From: Bryobacterales bacterium
Lineage (GTDB): Bacteria > Acidobacteriota > Terriglobia > Bryobacterales > Bryobacteraceae
Length of the DNA: 64,000 nt
Direction of reading: 5' to 3'
Assembly: GCA_020852175.1 (NCBI GenBank)
Contig: JADZBH010000004.1
Location: 1 to 64,000, forward strand
Below the pieces are notes generated by a model. That model worked only from the letters and a program-made list of their open reading frames with translations, made no database searches and was not told where the DNA came from. Both the position numbers and the translations under genes were made by a program. Below, piece after piece: positions 25,427-34,600 of this stretch. Each line of letters opens with the position of its first letter. Within the stretch, counting starts at the first letter, position 1.

Positions 25427-25990
25427 ATGAAGCCCCCCACGGCGCTCGCGATGGGCGCCCTGCTTCTCCGTCTCGGCAACACGACCTTCGGCGGCGGCGA
25501 TCCGGCCATGGCCGCCATGCAACGCGAACTGGTGGACCGGCTGAAGTGGCTCACCGCGGAGCAACACGGATTGGCCTTCGGCCTGGCCCGAGTCACTCCG
25601 GGCACCAACGTGCTGGCCTACTGTGCCGCCACCGGCTGGATGGTGGCCGGATGGTTTGGCTCGCTGCTCTCGGTCTCGGGCGTGGTGATCCCTTCGGCGC
25701 TGCTGGCCGTGTGGCTGTGCGGCGTCTACGACATTTACGGGGCGAACCCGTGGTTCCGCGCCGCTGTGGCCGGCGTTGTGGCGGGCGCCGTGGGCATGAT
25801 GGCTTCGAGCGGCGTCTCGCTGATCCGGGCGCGCGCCCGGGGGAGGTGGCTCCTGCCCGGCCTGCTGTTCGCGGCCGCCGTGATCGCCGCGATGCGGTTC
25901 AACCTGCTCTCCCCGCTCAAAATTCTCGCGGCGGCGGGACTCCTCGGCGCTCTCTTCGGCGACCGGCCCGGCAGCGAGGACCCGGCGTGA
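25427..25990 (+). CDS. Chromate-transporter-family half, N-terminal type
   Basis: The ORF track begins at 25331. The ATG at 25427 (MKPPTALAMGALLLRLGNTTFGGGD) gives the normal domain start and avoids overlap with the divergent adaptor. The 187-residue product has one ChrA-type transporter domain: FGGGDPAMAAMQRELVDRLKWL, then FGLARVTPGTNVLAYCAATGWMVAGWFG, and several hydrophobic helices. In bacteria with short-chain ChrA systems, two such half-size proteins form the exporter. The downstream half starts inside its stop codon (GTGA overlap). Actual chromate export is inferred from family only; many homologues have unknown substrates. Confidence 0.88.
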   Translation: MKPPTALAMGALLLRLGNTTFGGGDPAMAAMQRELVDRLKWLTAEQHGLAFGLARVTPGTNVLAYCAATGWMVAGWFGSLLSVSGVVIPSALLAVWLCGVYDIYGANPWFRAAVAGVVAGAVGMMASSGVSLIRARARGRWLLPGLLFAAAVIAAMRFNLLSPLKILAAAGLLGALFGDRPGSEDPA

Positions 25991-26508
25991 CCCCCCTGCT
26001 CATCTATCTGCTGTTCCTCAAAGCGACACTCACTTCGTTCAGCGGAATGGGTTCGCTGCCCATCATCCGCCAGGAGTTCGTCGTCGAACGCCATCTGCTC
26101 ACCGACCGCCAACTGGCCACCGCGCTCGCCGTCGGCCGCGCGGGCCCTGGGCCGCATGGCCTCTACATGGTGGCGGCCGGATATTTCATCGCCGGCGTGC
26201 CTGGCGCCGCGGCGGGATGCGCCGCCCTGATGACGCCGGCCTTCCTGATTCTGCCCCTGCTGCTTCACCTGGGCCGCCATCGCGACCACCCGCGCGTGCG
26301 TGGCGCCATTCGCGGCGTCACGCTCGCCGCCGGAGCCCTGGTGGTGGCCGCCGCTCTGCCCATGGCGCGCGACGCCTGGACAGGTCCGCTTCCCGCCGCC
26401 ATCTCGCTCGCCAGTTTCGGCGCGCTGCTGTTCACGCGACTCGATACATTGTGGATCGTTCTCGGCAGCGCCCTGGCCGGACTGGCGGGAATGTTCCTGG
26501 CCGGCTAA
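25987..26508 (+). CDS. Chromate-transporter-family half, C-terminal type
   Basis: This gene has no ORF-track entry of its own; it is hidden in the long false ORF 24496-26508. The GTG at 25987 overlaps the previous stop as GTGA, so translation is coupled. The 173 residues start VTPLLIYLLFLKATLTSFSGMGSLPIIRQEFV and contain ALAVGRAGPGPHGLYMVAAGYFIAG, the second copy of the ChrA pattern, with several more hydrophobic segments. With the preceding gene it forms a short-chain ChrA pair, probably with antiparallel topology. Its TAA stop interlocks with the TAG of the opposite-strand TauE/SafE gene. Confidence 0.86.
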   Translation: MTPLLIYLLFLKATLTSFSGMGSLPIIRQEFVVERHLLTDRQLATALAVGRAGPGPHGLYMVAAGYFIAGVPGAAAGCAALMTPAFLILPLLLHLGRHRDHPRVRGAIRGVTLAAGALVVAAALPMARDAWTGPLPAAISLASFGALLFTRLDTLWIVLGSALAGLAGMFLAG

Positions 26509-27233
26509 CGGAACAGCAACACCGCGCTGGCCGCCGTCAGCGACAGCACCAGGAACTCGAACAACTCGGGCGAGACGCGCCGCAGCAGCCAGCGCCCTCC
26601 TAGCGCGCCGCAGAACACGGCCGGCGACAGCATCACATCCAGTGTCAACGACGGCCAACTGAACAGTCCATGCCAGGCGTAGATGGGTGTCTTCGCCAGG
26701 TTCACGACGAAGAAGAACCAGGCGCCCGTGGCCACGAACTCCTCCTTCGTCAGCTTCCGGCTCAACAGGTAGAGGCTCATCGCCGGTCCGGCCGCGTTGG
26801 CCACCGTCGTCGAAAATCCGGCCACGATCCCGTAGGGGGCTCCGCTGCCTGTCACGGCCAGCGCCTCAGGGTGCCTCTTGCGCCACAGGTAGACGCTCAG
26901 CATGGCCAGCACGATCACGCCGATCAGCGGACGAATCGTCCCCTCGGGCAGCGAAAGCGCCAGAGCGCCCAGCGCCATGCCCGCCAGCACCGATGGAATC
27001 AGCGAGAACAGACGGCCGGCCGCTGCATTGCGCCGGTAGTAGGACACCGCGAACAGGTCGGCAAAACACAGCAAGGGCAGCAGCCATCCAGCCGACTGCC
27101 GGGCATCGCCGGCCACCTGCACCATCATCGGCACCACGAGAATTCCTATTCCCGGAACGCCCGTCTTGGCCACGCCCACACAGAAAGCGCACACCGCAGC
27201 CAGAGCCCATTGCCACACTTGCAGTTCCGGCAT
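26505..27233 (-). CDS. TauE/SafE-family membrane permease (sulfite-exporter-like)
   Basis: The 242-residue protein has about eight hydrophobic segments. The family signature is visible in both repeats: FCVGVAKTGVPGIGILVVPMM at the N-terminus and GIVAGFSTTVANAAGPAMSLYLL in the second half. Members export or import sulfur-containing organic anions such as sulfite or sulfoacetate, though the substrate cannot be read from sequence. The 3' end shares CTAA with the convergent ChrA half gene. It lies 36 bases downstream of the malic enzyme on the same strand, so co-transcription is possible. Confidence 0.9.
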   Translation of the reverse strand: MPELQVWQWALAAVCAFCVGVAKTGVPGIGILVVPMMVQVAGDARQSAGWLLPLLCFADLFAVSYYRRNAAAGRLFSLIPSVLAGMALGALALSLPEGTIRPLIGVIVLAMLSVYLWRKRHPEALAVTGSGAPYGIVAGFSTTVANAAGPAMSLYLLSRKLTKEEFVATGAWFFFVVNLAKTPIYAWHGLFSWPSLTLDVMLSPAVFCGALGGRWLLRRVSPELFEFLVLSLTAASAVLLFR

Positions 27234-27269
27234 GGTTCCGGTAGTCCTTTCGCCTGTCCGGCGGGGCGC

Positions 27270-29546
27270 CTACCGCGCCGCCTTCTCCTGTGCCTCCACC
27301 ACGGCCACGGCGGCCATCTTCACGATCGTGTCCACCTCGGTCTCCGGCGGCAGCACATGCACCGGATGCGCGAAACCCATCAGAATCGGGCCCACCAGTT
27401 CGCAGTTTCCCAACCGGGCCAGCAGCCGGTAAGCCGCATTGCCCGCTTCCAGGTTCGGAAACACGAGCACGTTGGCTCCGCGCGAAGCCAGCGGCGAGAA
27501 CGGATATTTTTCCGCCAGCAGATCAGACGAAACGGCAAGATCGGCCTGCAACTCACCATCCACCACCAACTCCGGAGCGCGCTCGCGCACCAGTTCCACC
27601 GCCCGGGCCGCCTTCTCCGCCAGAGGGTGCCGCGTGGAACCGAAGTTCGAAAACGACACCAGTGCCACGCGCGGCTCCAGGTCGAACCGCCTGGCCGTAC
27701 GCGCGGTGAGGATGGCGATCTCGGCCAGATCCTCGCTGGAAGGCTCGATGTTCACGGTAGGATCGGCCAGAAGATAGAACTCGCCTTTGGGTGTAATCAG
27801 CAGGTAGGCTCCGCATACCCGCCGCAGGCCCTTCTCCATCCGGATCACCTGCAGAGCCGGGCGGATCGTGTCCGGATAGTTGCGCGTCATTCCCCCCAGC
27901 ATGCCGTCGGCGTCGCCCATGCGAACCATCAGGGAAGCGAAGACGAACGGGTCGAGCACGGCCAGCCGCGCGCCGTCCCGCGTGATCCCCTTGCGCTGCC
28001 GCAACCGGAACAACTCCTCGATATAAGCCCCGGCGCGGCCATCGGACTCCGGATCGACAATCTCCACCTGCGAGGCGTCCACATGCATCGCCTCCAGGGA
28101 AGCGCGAATCGCCGCCGCGGCGCCCACCAGCACCGGACGGGCGATCCGTTCGTCCACCAGCACGCGCGCGGCGCGCACGATGCGCTCGTCGGCGCCCTCG
28201 GGAAACACCACGCGCTTGGGCGCCTGCTGAGCCTTGTGGATCAGCATGCGCATCACCTCGCGCGCCTTGCCCAGCCGTTTCTCCAGGCTCTCGCGATACT
28301 CCGCCAGGTCGAGCGTCACCTGCGCCACGCCCGACGACATCGCGGCCTCGGCCACGGCCGCCGCTTCGTGCACGAGCACCCGCGGATCGAACGGCTTCGG
28401 AATAATGTATTCGCGGCCAAACTCCATCTTGTCCACGCCATAGGCGCGCCGGACCGAATCGGGCACATCGGCGCGCGCCAGAGCGGCCAGCGCCCTGGTG
28501 GCCGCCAGTTTCATCTCATCGTTGATGGTGGTCGCCCGCACGTCCAAAGCGCCCCGGAAGATGAACGGGAACCCCAGCACGTTATTCACCTGGTTCGGAT
28601 AATCGCTCCGTCCCGTGGCGACAATGGCGTCGGGCCGTGCGGCCAAGGCTTCCTCATACGGTATTTCCGGATCGGGATTGGCCAGGGCGAAGACGATCGG
28701 GTCCCGTGCCATGGGCTTGATCATCTCGCCGGTCACGCAGTTGGCGGACGAAAGTCCGATGAACACATCGGCCCCCGCCAGAGCCTCGCTGAGCGTCCGC
28801 GCTTCGGTCTCGCGGACGAATTGCTGCTTATAGGAGTTCAGTTCCGCCATGCGTCCCGTGTGGAGGACTCCCTTGGAGTCGCACATCGTGAGCCGCTCGC
28901 GCCGCGCACCCAGTTTCACGAAATGCCGCGCGCACGAAATGGCGCTCGCTCCCGCGCCGTTCACCACGATCTCCACCTCGTCCAACCTCTTGCCGGCGAT
29001 CTCCAGGGCGTTCAGCAGCGCCGCGCCGGAAATAATCGCCGTGCCGTGCTGATCGTCGTGGAATACGGGAATCTTCAACGTCCGGCGCAGTTCCTCTTCC
29101 ACCACGAAACAGTCCGGCGCCTTGATGTCTTCCAGGTTGATTCCGCCGAAGGTGGGCTCAAGCAGTTGGCAGGCCAGGATGATCTCTCGAGGTTCCTTGG
29201 CCGCCAGTTCGATGTCGAACACGTCGATGTCGGCGAAGCGTTTGAACAACACGCCCTTGCCTTCCATCACCGGCTTGCTCGCCAAAGGGCCGATGTTGCC
29301 CAACCCCAGCACGGCGGTACCGTTGGTCACCACCGCCACCAGGTTCCCCTTCGACGTGTAGGAGTAGGCGAGCGAGGGATCCTTCTCGATTTCCAGGCAG
29401 GGAATCGCAACGCCCGGCGTGTAGGCCAGCGACAAATCGCGCTGTGTCCGGCAGGGCTTCGTGGACACCACCGACACCTTGCCGGCGGGCGATCCCGATG
29501 CGGAGGGCGCGTGATAGGCGAGAACATCCTCGCGGCGAATCTTCAT
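27270..29546 (-). CDS. maeB: NADP-dependent malic enzyme, MaeB type (malic domain plus phosphotransacetylase-like domain)
   Basis: A 758-residue two-domain protein. The N-terminal malic enzyme (about residues 15-420) shows [50 protein letters not shown] (metal site), the nucleotide fold [13 protein letters not shown] and [15 protein letters not shown]. The C-terminal ~330 residues are a phosphate acetyl/butyryltransferase-like domain ([45 protein letters not shown]), which in MaeB is regulatory and binds acetyl-CoA. It decarboxylates malate to pyruvate with NADPH production. The length matches E. coli MaeB (759). An AGGAAGG-like site precedes the ATG at 29546. Confidence 0.96.
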   Translation of the reverse strand: MKIRREDVLAYHAPSASGSPAGKVSVVSTKPCRTQRDLSLAYTPGVAIPCLEIEKDPSLAYSYTSKGNLVAVVTNGTAVLGLGNIGPLASKPVMEGKGVLFKRFADIDVFDIELAAKEPREIILACQLLEPTFGGINLEDIKAPDCFVVEEELRRTLKIPVFHDDQHGTAIISGAALLNALEIAGKRLDEVEIVVNGAGASAISCARHFVKLGARRERLTMCDSKGVLHTGRMAELNSYKQQFVRETEARTLSEALAGADVFIGLSSANCVTGEMIKPMARDPIVFALANPDPEIPYEEALAARPDAIVATGRSDYPNQVNNVLGFPFIFRGALDVRATTINDEMKLAATRALAALARADVPDSVRRAYGVDKMEFGREYIIPKPFDPRVLVHEAAAVAEAAMSSGVAQVTLDLAEYRESLEKRLGKAREVMRMLIHKAQQAPKRVVFPEGADERIVRAARVLVDERIARPVLVGAAAAIRASLEAMHVDASQVEIVDPESDGRAGAYIEELFRLRQRKGITRDGARLAVLDPFVFASLMVRMGDADGMLGGMTRNYPDTIRPALQVIRMEKGLRRVCGAYLLITPKGEFYLLADPTVNIEPSSEDLAEIAILTARTARRFDLEPRVALVSFSNFGSTRHPLAEKAARAVELVRERAPELVVDGELQADLAVSSDLLAEKYPFSPLASRGANVLVFPNLEAGNAAYRLLARLGNCELVGPILMGFAHPVHVLPPETEVDTIVKMAAVAVVEAQEKAAR

Positions 29547-29584
29547 GTTTGTACCTTCCTCTGGCTGAGGATAGATTACCTGAG

Positions 29585-29635
29585 ATGAAGAAAGGGCCGG
29601 CCCCCTCCCGCTCGCGCGTGAGGATGACCGGCCGG
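29585..29635 (-). terminator. Possible terminator downstream of the second TonB-dependent receptor
   Basis: In the 135-base gap, a minus-strand transcript would fold GGCCGG...CCTC...GAGG...CCGGCC followed by CTTTCTTC. The outer stem is only six base pairs with an internal loop, and the pyrimidine tract is interrupted. It is plausible but weaker than the terminators at 2938 and 21562. Confidence 0.35.
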
Positions 29636-29681
29636 AATTCCACCCGTCAAACCCGGAAGGGCCTGACGGATCCTCCTCCTG

Positions 29682-32600
29682 TTAAAACTCCAAACGTAAT
29701 GCCACCTGCCCGGTGCGCGCGCCGCCGAAATCAACGCCGCGGGCGCCGGTGATGCGCCCGAAGTTGCTATCGGCCACGTTCAGGTTCGGGTCGCCCAGGT
29801 TGGTCCAGTTGGGCAGGTTCGTGAACGAGCCCTCCAAGCGCAGCCCCACGTTCTCGCGAATCACGAACCGCTTGCTCAGGCCCATGTTCAACGCGAACGT
29901 ACCCGGTCCGTTGAAGATGCCCACGCCGGCATTGCCGAAGCGGGCGATTGGATTCGGATCGCGGCCCGGCGTGGAACCGACACGGCAGTCGTATTGCAGT
30001 CCGCCCACCTCGCGTCCCGGACAGACAAAGGCGGCGCGGTTGGCCCATATGTCGGCTGTTGGGTTCGACACCGAACCGTTCGCCTCGCCCACGCGGTCCG
30101 GGCGCTGCGCGCCGCGGCTGGGACCGTTCGTGCCCGAAGGATCCCCGCCGGAGAACGTGGGCGTCAGGAACGCGCCCGATTGCAGCGTCAGAATGCTGGA
30201 CGCCTGCCAGCCGCCCAGCACCAGTTCGGCCGCGCGTCCCGCCCCGCTCATGAACTTGCGTCCCTTGCCGAAGGGCAACTGGTACACCATGGTCGTCACG
30301 AAACGGTGCCGCCGCGTGGCGTAGACGTTGCCGCGGTCGGCGCGCCGGTCCAGAGAGTTCGTCACGCGCCCGCCGCCGGTTTCCCCGGCGAAGCCCGTGG
30401 GCGCCGGTCCGGCGTTGTCGGCCAGGTTCTTGGCCATCGTGTAAGCCGTCGTGAAGCTTAACCCGCTCGTGAAACGGCGGTTCACCTCGAACTGGAGCGA
30501 GTTGTACAGCGAATTCGCCCCGGCATCGCGGCTGAAGATCAGGCCCCAGTTCGGAAACGGCCTGTCCAGGCTGGTGCGCCGCGCATAGAACGACGTCGAG
30601 GGAGTCATCTGGTTCACATCCGGCGCCCACGGCAACTGGTAGGAACGGTTGCCGATGTAGGAGACGCGCAGCCCTGTATTGCGGGTCAATTCGCGGTCCA
30701 CCGTCAACGCCCATTGCAGCATCTGCGGCGGCTTGAAGTCGATCTGATTGGCCGTGCGGAATTCAAACGTGCCCAGCGAACCGCCGCGCACGCCGCTGCC
30801 CGGAGTCCGCGTTTCCGGCAGCGCGAATATCGGTTTGCCGTCGGCGCCGATGTTGTTGAAGTTGCGCACGTCGCTCTGCACGGTACCCGTCAGCGAATAG
30901 AAGACCGAGCCCATCAGAATCATGTTGTACAGCCCGCCCGAGGCCCGCAGCGTCGTTTTATTGTTCAAACGGTAGGCCAGTCCAACGCGCGGCAGGAACT
31001 GTGTCTTATATGTGTTGCGGAGCGACTCCGGCAGGCCCGCGTCTTTCGCCGTGACGATCGGCGTGCAGCCAATGCCGTTCTGCGCCGCGCCAGGGCAGCC
31101 GTTGAAGGAGAGAATCGCGCCGGGCGCCACCAGGTTTCGCGCCTCGGGGTCCGACATGATGATCACCGCGCCCGTCCGCGCCACGTTACGGTCGAAGTTG
31201 GCGATGTTCAGCCCGTTGTCGCGGTAGCCGGGGTGGAGTTCGTAGCGCACGCCCAGGTCGAGCGTCAGCTTGCTGTTCACGCGGATCGTGTCCTGCGCAT
31301 ACAGCTTGTAGTGTGTCGCCTGGCCGTCGTTATCCCGGTCGAGAGCGGCGACCGCCGTGCTCGTGGGGACTCCCAGCAGGAAATCGGAGAAACCGTAACC
31401 CGTGAACGCCGGGCCAAAGCTGAAATCGCCGTAGTTGTTGCCCGTGGTGAAGCCCAGATCGGAACGCGCCCGCAGGTTGCGCACGTCGCCGCCGAACTTG
31501 AAGGTATGCTTGCCGCGAACCCAGGTCAGGTTGTCGATGAACTGGACATTGTCCGAGATGCTATAGCCCGGCCGGCCCTTGCTCACGCTCGTGTACAGGT
31601 CGATGCCGAAGGCCGGCAGTCCGTTGAAGAAGATATCCCGCTGAATGTCCTTCAAGCCAAGGTCGTTGGTGAACGCGCGGCCGTCGAAGTTGAAAATGGT
31701 CGCCGAATCGGACTTGATGTAGCCCATGCGCGCTTCGTTCAGCAGGTTCGGCTTGATCGTGTAGGTCCACGAGCCGGATACCTGCCAGAACTTCGCGCTC
31801 TGCGTATCGGACGGCAGCGTCAGCGCGTTGGCGCCCAGCGCCGGATTGTTCTTGTAGGAGAGGCGTCCGTAGACGTGGTGCTTCAGGCTGAAGTTCTGGT
31901 CCACGCGCGCCTCGTACTGATCGGAGTTGATCGAGGTCGAGCGGTTCTCGCGGTAGTTCGACGCCGACCGCCGGTCGGTCGGACCCGTGTTCGGAAGCGG
32001 GTAGAGGCTCATCACCTTCTTGGCGATGTCGCTGATGCGCGAGGCCGGAACGATGTTGCCCGCGAAGGGAACGCCCGTGTAAGGATCGCGAATGTTCACG
32101 CCTTCCCGGCTGAAGTCGCCTCCTCGCACGAAGCTGGTGGGCACCGTGTTCTGGATCGTGCCCTGCCGGGGGAACCGCAGCGACTCCCAGGTGAAATAGA
32201 AGAATGTCCTGTCCTTGCCGTTGTACAGTTTCGGCACAATGACCGGTCCGCCCAGCGTGCCGCCGAACGTGTTGCCGATCTTGGCCGGCAATACGTTCTG
32301 TCCGTAAGCGCGCGCGTCGAATGCCTTGTTCTGGTGATACCAGAACAGCGCGCCGTGATAGGCGTTCGATCCGCCCTTGGAGATCACCGTCACGTCGCCC
32401 GGTTGGCCGAACTCCGCGGTGTTGCCCACGCCCTGCACACGGACTTCACTGATCGACTCCACCGAAAGGAACATGTTCCGGTTCGGCGAATTGCCCGTCG
32501 AGGCCGTGATCGAAATGCCGTCCACGGTCGACTCCGACTGCGCCGGAAGCCCGCCCTGGATCGACAGCGCCGCGCCATTGTCTCCCTGCACGCCCGGCAG

Positions 32601-33095
32601 CGACTGCAGCAGGGCATAGGGGCTTGTGCTGCCCGCGCCGCGCACGTTGGAAGGCAGATTCAACACTTTCTCCGCCGTGAGGTTCGAGGCAATCGAAGGC
32701 GTGTCCGTCGCAATGACGCCCGCCGACGACTCGACCTCCACCGTTTGCGTCACTTCGCCTACTTCCAGACGCGCATCCACGCGCAGCCGGGAGCGGGCCT
32801 CCAACGTCACGCCGCCGGAAACGAACGTCCGGAAACCCGGCGAGGTCACCGATACCGTATACGGACCGGCGTCCACGTTCTGGAACTCGTACCCACCCTG
32901 CTCGTTGGTGACTCCCTCGCGGCTCGTGTTCGAGGCCGTTTGGGTCACCTTCACAGCCGCGCCTTTTACCACCGCGCCGGAGGCATCGGTCACGTTTCCC
33001 AGGATCACGCCATAGGTAGACTGCGCCCAGACCGGCGATGCGGAGGCAGTGCACAGCAAAAACACGGCAAAAATTGCTTGTTGAGATAGTTTCAT
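29682..33095 (-). CDS. TonB-dependent receptor with N-terminal carboxypeptidase-regulatory-like domain
   Basis: About 1,137 residues from the ATG at 33095. A GTG at 33107 is also possible, but the AAGGGTG just before the ATG looks like its ribosome site. The signal peptide is KLSQQAIFAVFLLCTASASPVWA. Residues about 25-115 are the carboxypeptidase-regulatory-like sandwich (GVILGNVTDASGAVVKGAAV, YEFQNVDAGPYTVSVTSPGF). Then come the plug (ALLQSLPGVQGDNGAALSIQGG, VTVISKGGSNAYHGALFWY) and a large barrel with LYNGKDRTFFYFTWE, closing with the aromatic beta-signal GQVALRLEF. It is the same architecture as the receptor at 7645, but the barrels differ, so they should take up different substrates. The amine-catabolism-like operon starts 71 bases away on the other strand. 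Confidence 0.92.
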   Translation of the reverse strand: MKLSQQAIFAVFLLCTASASPVWAQSTYGVILGNVTDASGAVVKGAAVKVTQTASNTSREGVTNEQGGYEFQNVDAGPYTVSVTSPGFRTFVSGGVTLEARSRLRVDARLEVGEVTQTVEVESSAGVIATDTPSIASNLTAEKVLNLPSNVRGAGSTSPYALLQSLPGVQGDNGAALSIQGGLPAQSESTVDGISITASTGNSPNRNMFLSVESISEVRVQGVGNTAEFGQPGDVTVISKGGSNAYHGALFWYHQNKAFDARAYGQNVLPAKIGNTFGGTLGGPVIVPKLYNGKDRTFFYFTWESLRFPRQGTIQNTVPTSFVRGGDFSREGVNIRDPYTGVPFAGNIVPASRISDIAKKVMSLYPLPNTGPTDRRSASNYRENRSTSINSDQYEARVDQNFSLKHHVYGRLSYKNNPALGANALTLPSDTQSAKFWQVSGSWTYTIKPNLLNEARMGYIKSDSATIFNFDGRAFTNDLGLKDIQRDIFFNGLPAFGIDLYTSVSKGRPGYSISDNVQFIDNLTWVRGKHTFKFGGDVRNLRARSDLGFTTGNNYGDFSFGPAFTGYGFSDFLLGVPTSTAVAALDRDNDGQATHYKLYAQDTIRVNSKLTLDLGVRYELHPGYRDNGLNIANFDRNVARTGAVIIMSDPEARNLVAPGAILSFNGCPGAAQNGIGCTPIVTAKDAGLPESLRNTYKTQFLPRVGLAYRLNNKTTLRASGGLYNMILMGSVFYSLTGTVQSDVRNFNNIGADGKPIFALPETRTPGSGVRGGSLGTFEFRTANQIDFKPPQMLQWALTVDRELTRNTGLRVSYIGNRSYQLPWAPDVNQMTPSTSFYARRTSLDRPFPNWGLIFSRDAGANSLYNSLQFEVNRRFTSGLSFTTAYTMAKNLADNAGPAPTGFAGETGGGRVTNSLDRRADRGNVYATRRHRFVTTMVYQLPFGKGRKFMSGAGRAAELVLGGWQASSILTLQSGAFLTPTFSGGDPSGTNGPSRGAQRPDRVGEANGSVSNPTADIWANRAAFVCPGREVGGLQYDCRVGSTPGRDPNPIARFGNAGVGIFNGPGTFALNMGLSKRFVIRENVGLRLEGSFTNLPNWTNLGDPNLNVADSNFGRITGARGVDFGGARTGQVALRLEF

Positions 33096-33166
33096 TTTGG
33101 ATTTCACCCTTGTTGAGTAACTCCCGTTATGTTGGTCGATTGTAGCGCGAGTTCCGTGTCAGTCAA

Positions 33167-34600
33167 ATGGCAATTTCATTTCGGGCCCGTGTTACACTGA
33201 CCGATCACCCAGTGACCTCCTCCAGCCACAGCCTGCAGAAGACCGCCGGATGGGTCCATCTATGGGCTTTAGGCGTCGGCGGGGTAATCTCCGGAAACTT
33301 CTTCGGCTGGCAGACCGGCCTGCTCACGGGCGGCTTCGGCGGGCTTTTCCTGGCCACATTGATCATCGCGGCCATGTACGTTTGCCTTGTCTTCTCTATC
33401 GCTGAATTGTCGGCTGCCCTCCCCTCCGCTGGGGGATTCTACAACTTCACCCGTTCCGCGTTCGGCAAGGACCGCGCCTTTTTGAATGGACTGACCGACG
33501 CGATCGAGTATGTCACCACACCGGCCGTCATCGTCGCCGGCATCGCCGGTTATATGAAGGCGCTTGCGCCATCCACGCCGGAATGGATCTGGTGGGTCGT
33601 CTTTTACTGTATCTTTGTGTCAATTAACGTGAAAGGCGCGGCGCTTACTTTTCGCGTCTCCATGGCCATCACCGCGCTCGCCGCTTTCGTGCTTGCCTTT
33701 TTCTATGCCAGCGCCCTGCTGACGGGCTCGTTCCGCTGGGAGCACGCCTTGAACATCCCCCCCACCACGCCCGGCGGAACCGCGTTTCTTCCTCACGGCT
33801 GGTTCGGCATCTTTTCCGCTCTGCCCTATGCCGTGTGGTTCTACCTGGCCATTGAACAACTCCCTCTGTCGGCCGAAGAAAGCTTCGACGCAGAGCGCGA
33901 CATGCCTCGCGCCCTCAAATGGGGCATGGCCACGCTGCTGTGCCTGTCTCTGAGCACGCTGGTTTTGAACTCGGGCGTGGGCCCCGGCGCGGCCGGCGTG
34001 GGCGCGTCGAACTCCCCTCTGGAAACCGGTTTCCGCGCCGTCTACCCCAGCAACGTCACCGCAGCATTGCTTTCAATCATCTCGCTCACCGGCCTCATCG
34101 CGAGCTTCCATTCCATCATTTACGCTTACGGCCGCCTGCTGTTCTCCCTGAGCCGCTCCGGATACCTGCCCTCCGTGCTGGGCCATGTGGGCCGCTGGCG
34201 CACCCCCTCTGTGGCGCTCATCGCGGGCGGCGTGCTCGGGCTCGCCCTGTGCTTCCTCGCTCAGCGTTACTCGACCAGCGTGGGCGCGGCGCTGTTGAAC
34301 ATGGCCGTCTTCGGCGCGTTGCTTTCCTACATCCTGGTGCTGATCTCATTTATCCGCCTGCGCGTGGATTCGCCCCTGCTGCGCCGCCCTTACCGTTCGC
34401 CGCTCGGCATTCCCGGCGCGATCGCCGGCATCTCGCTCGCCCTGCTTTGCCTGGCCGCCACGTTCGCGGTACCCTCATTCCGTCCCGGCGTCACCGGCGC
34501 CGCCGTCTTCATCGCGGCCATGCTCGCCTACTACTGGCTCTACCGCCGCCGCCATATGGAAGCCTATGAAACCAACATCCGCTCATCTCACTCTTCCTGA
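33167..34600 (+). CDS. APC-superfamily permease (ethanolamine / amino acid permease-like)
   Basis: First gene of a five-gene operon. The 477-residue protein has about 12 hydrophobic segments. The first repeats resemble ethanolamine permeases (HLWALGVGGVISGNFFGWQTGLLTGGFGG, SIAELSAALPSAGGFYNFTRSAFG), with the helix-disrupted GVGGVISG typical of APC substrate sites. AVWFYLAIEQLPLSAEESFDAERDMPRAL is also shared with that group. The start is uncertain: a GTG at 33212 would give 462 residues beginning close to the conserved region, and neither site has a good ribosome sequence. Its end overlaps the next gene by 35 bases. Import of an amine or amino alcohol is inferred from the operon. Confidence 0.87.
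   Translation: MAISFRARVTLTDHPVTSSSHSLQKTAGWVHLWALGVGGVISGNFFGWQTGLLTGGFGGLFLATLIIAAMYVCLVFSIAELSAALPSAGGFYNFTRSAFGKDRAFLNGLTDAIEYVTTPAVIVAGIAGYMKALAPSTPEWIWWVVFYCIFVSINVKGAALTFRVSMAITALAAFVLAFFYASALLTGSFRWEHALNIPPTTPGGTAFLPHGWFGIFSALPYAVWFYLAIEQLPLSAEESFDAERDMPRALKWGMATLLCLSLSTLVLNSGVGPGAAGVGASNSPLETGFRAVYPSNVTAALLSIISLTGLIASFHSIIYAYGRLLFSLSRSGYLPSVLGHVGRWRTPSVALIAGGVLGLALCFLAQRYSTSVGAALLNMAVFGALLSYILVLISFIRLRVDSPLLRRPYRSPLGIPGAIAGISLALLCLAATFAVPSFRPGVTGAAVFIAAMLAYYWLYRRRHMEAYETNIRSSHSS

Noticed and set aside
24496-26508. 670-residue plus-strand ORF
   Set aside because: Only its last 173 residues are real (second chromate-transporter half, starting at GTG 25987); the rest is antisense to the adaptor gene or out of frame with the first half.
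26670-29588. 972-residue plus-strand ORF opposite the TauE/SafE and malic enzyme genes
   Set aside because: His/Arg/Gln-rich translation without domains; it overlaps two recognisable genes in antisense.
30714-33089. 791-residue plus-strand ORF opposite the second TonB-dependent receptor
   Set aside because: Arg/Val/His-rich shadow with no signal peptide or motif.
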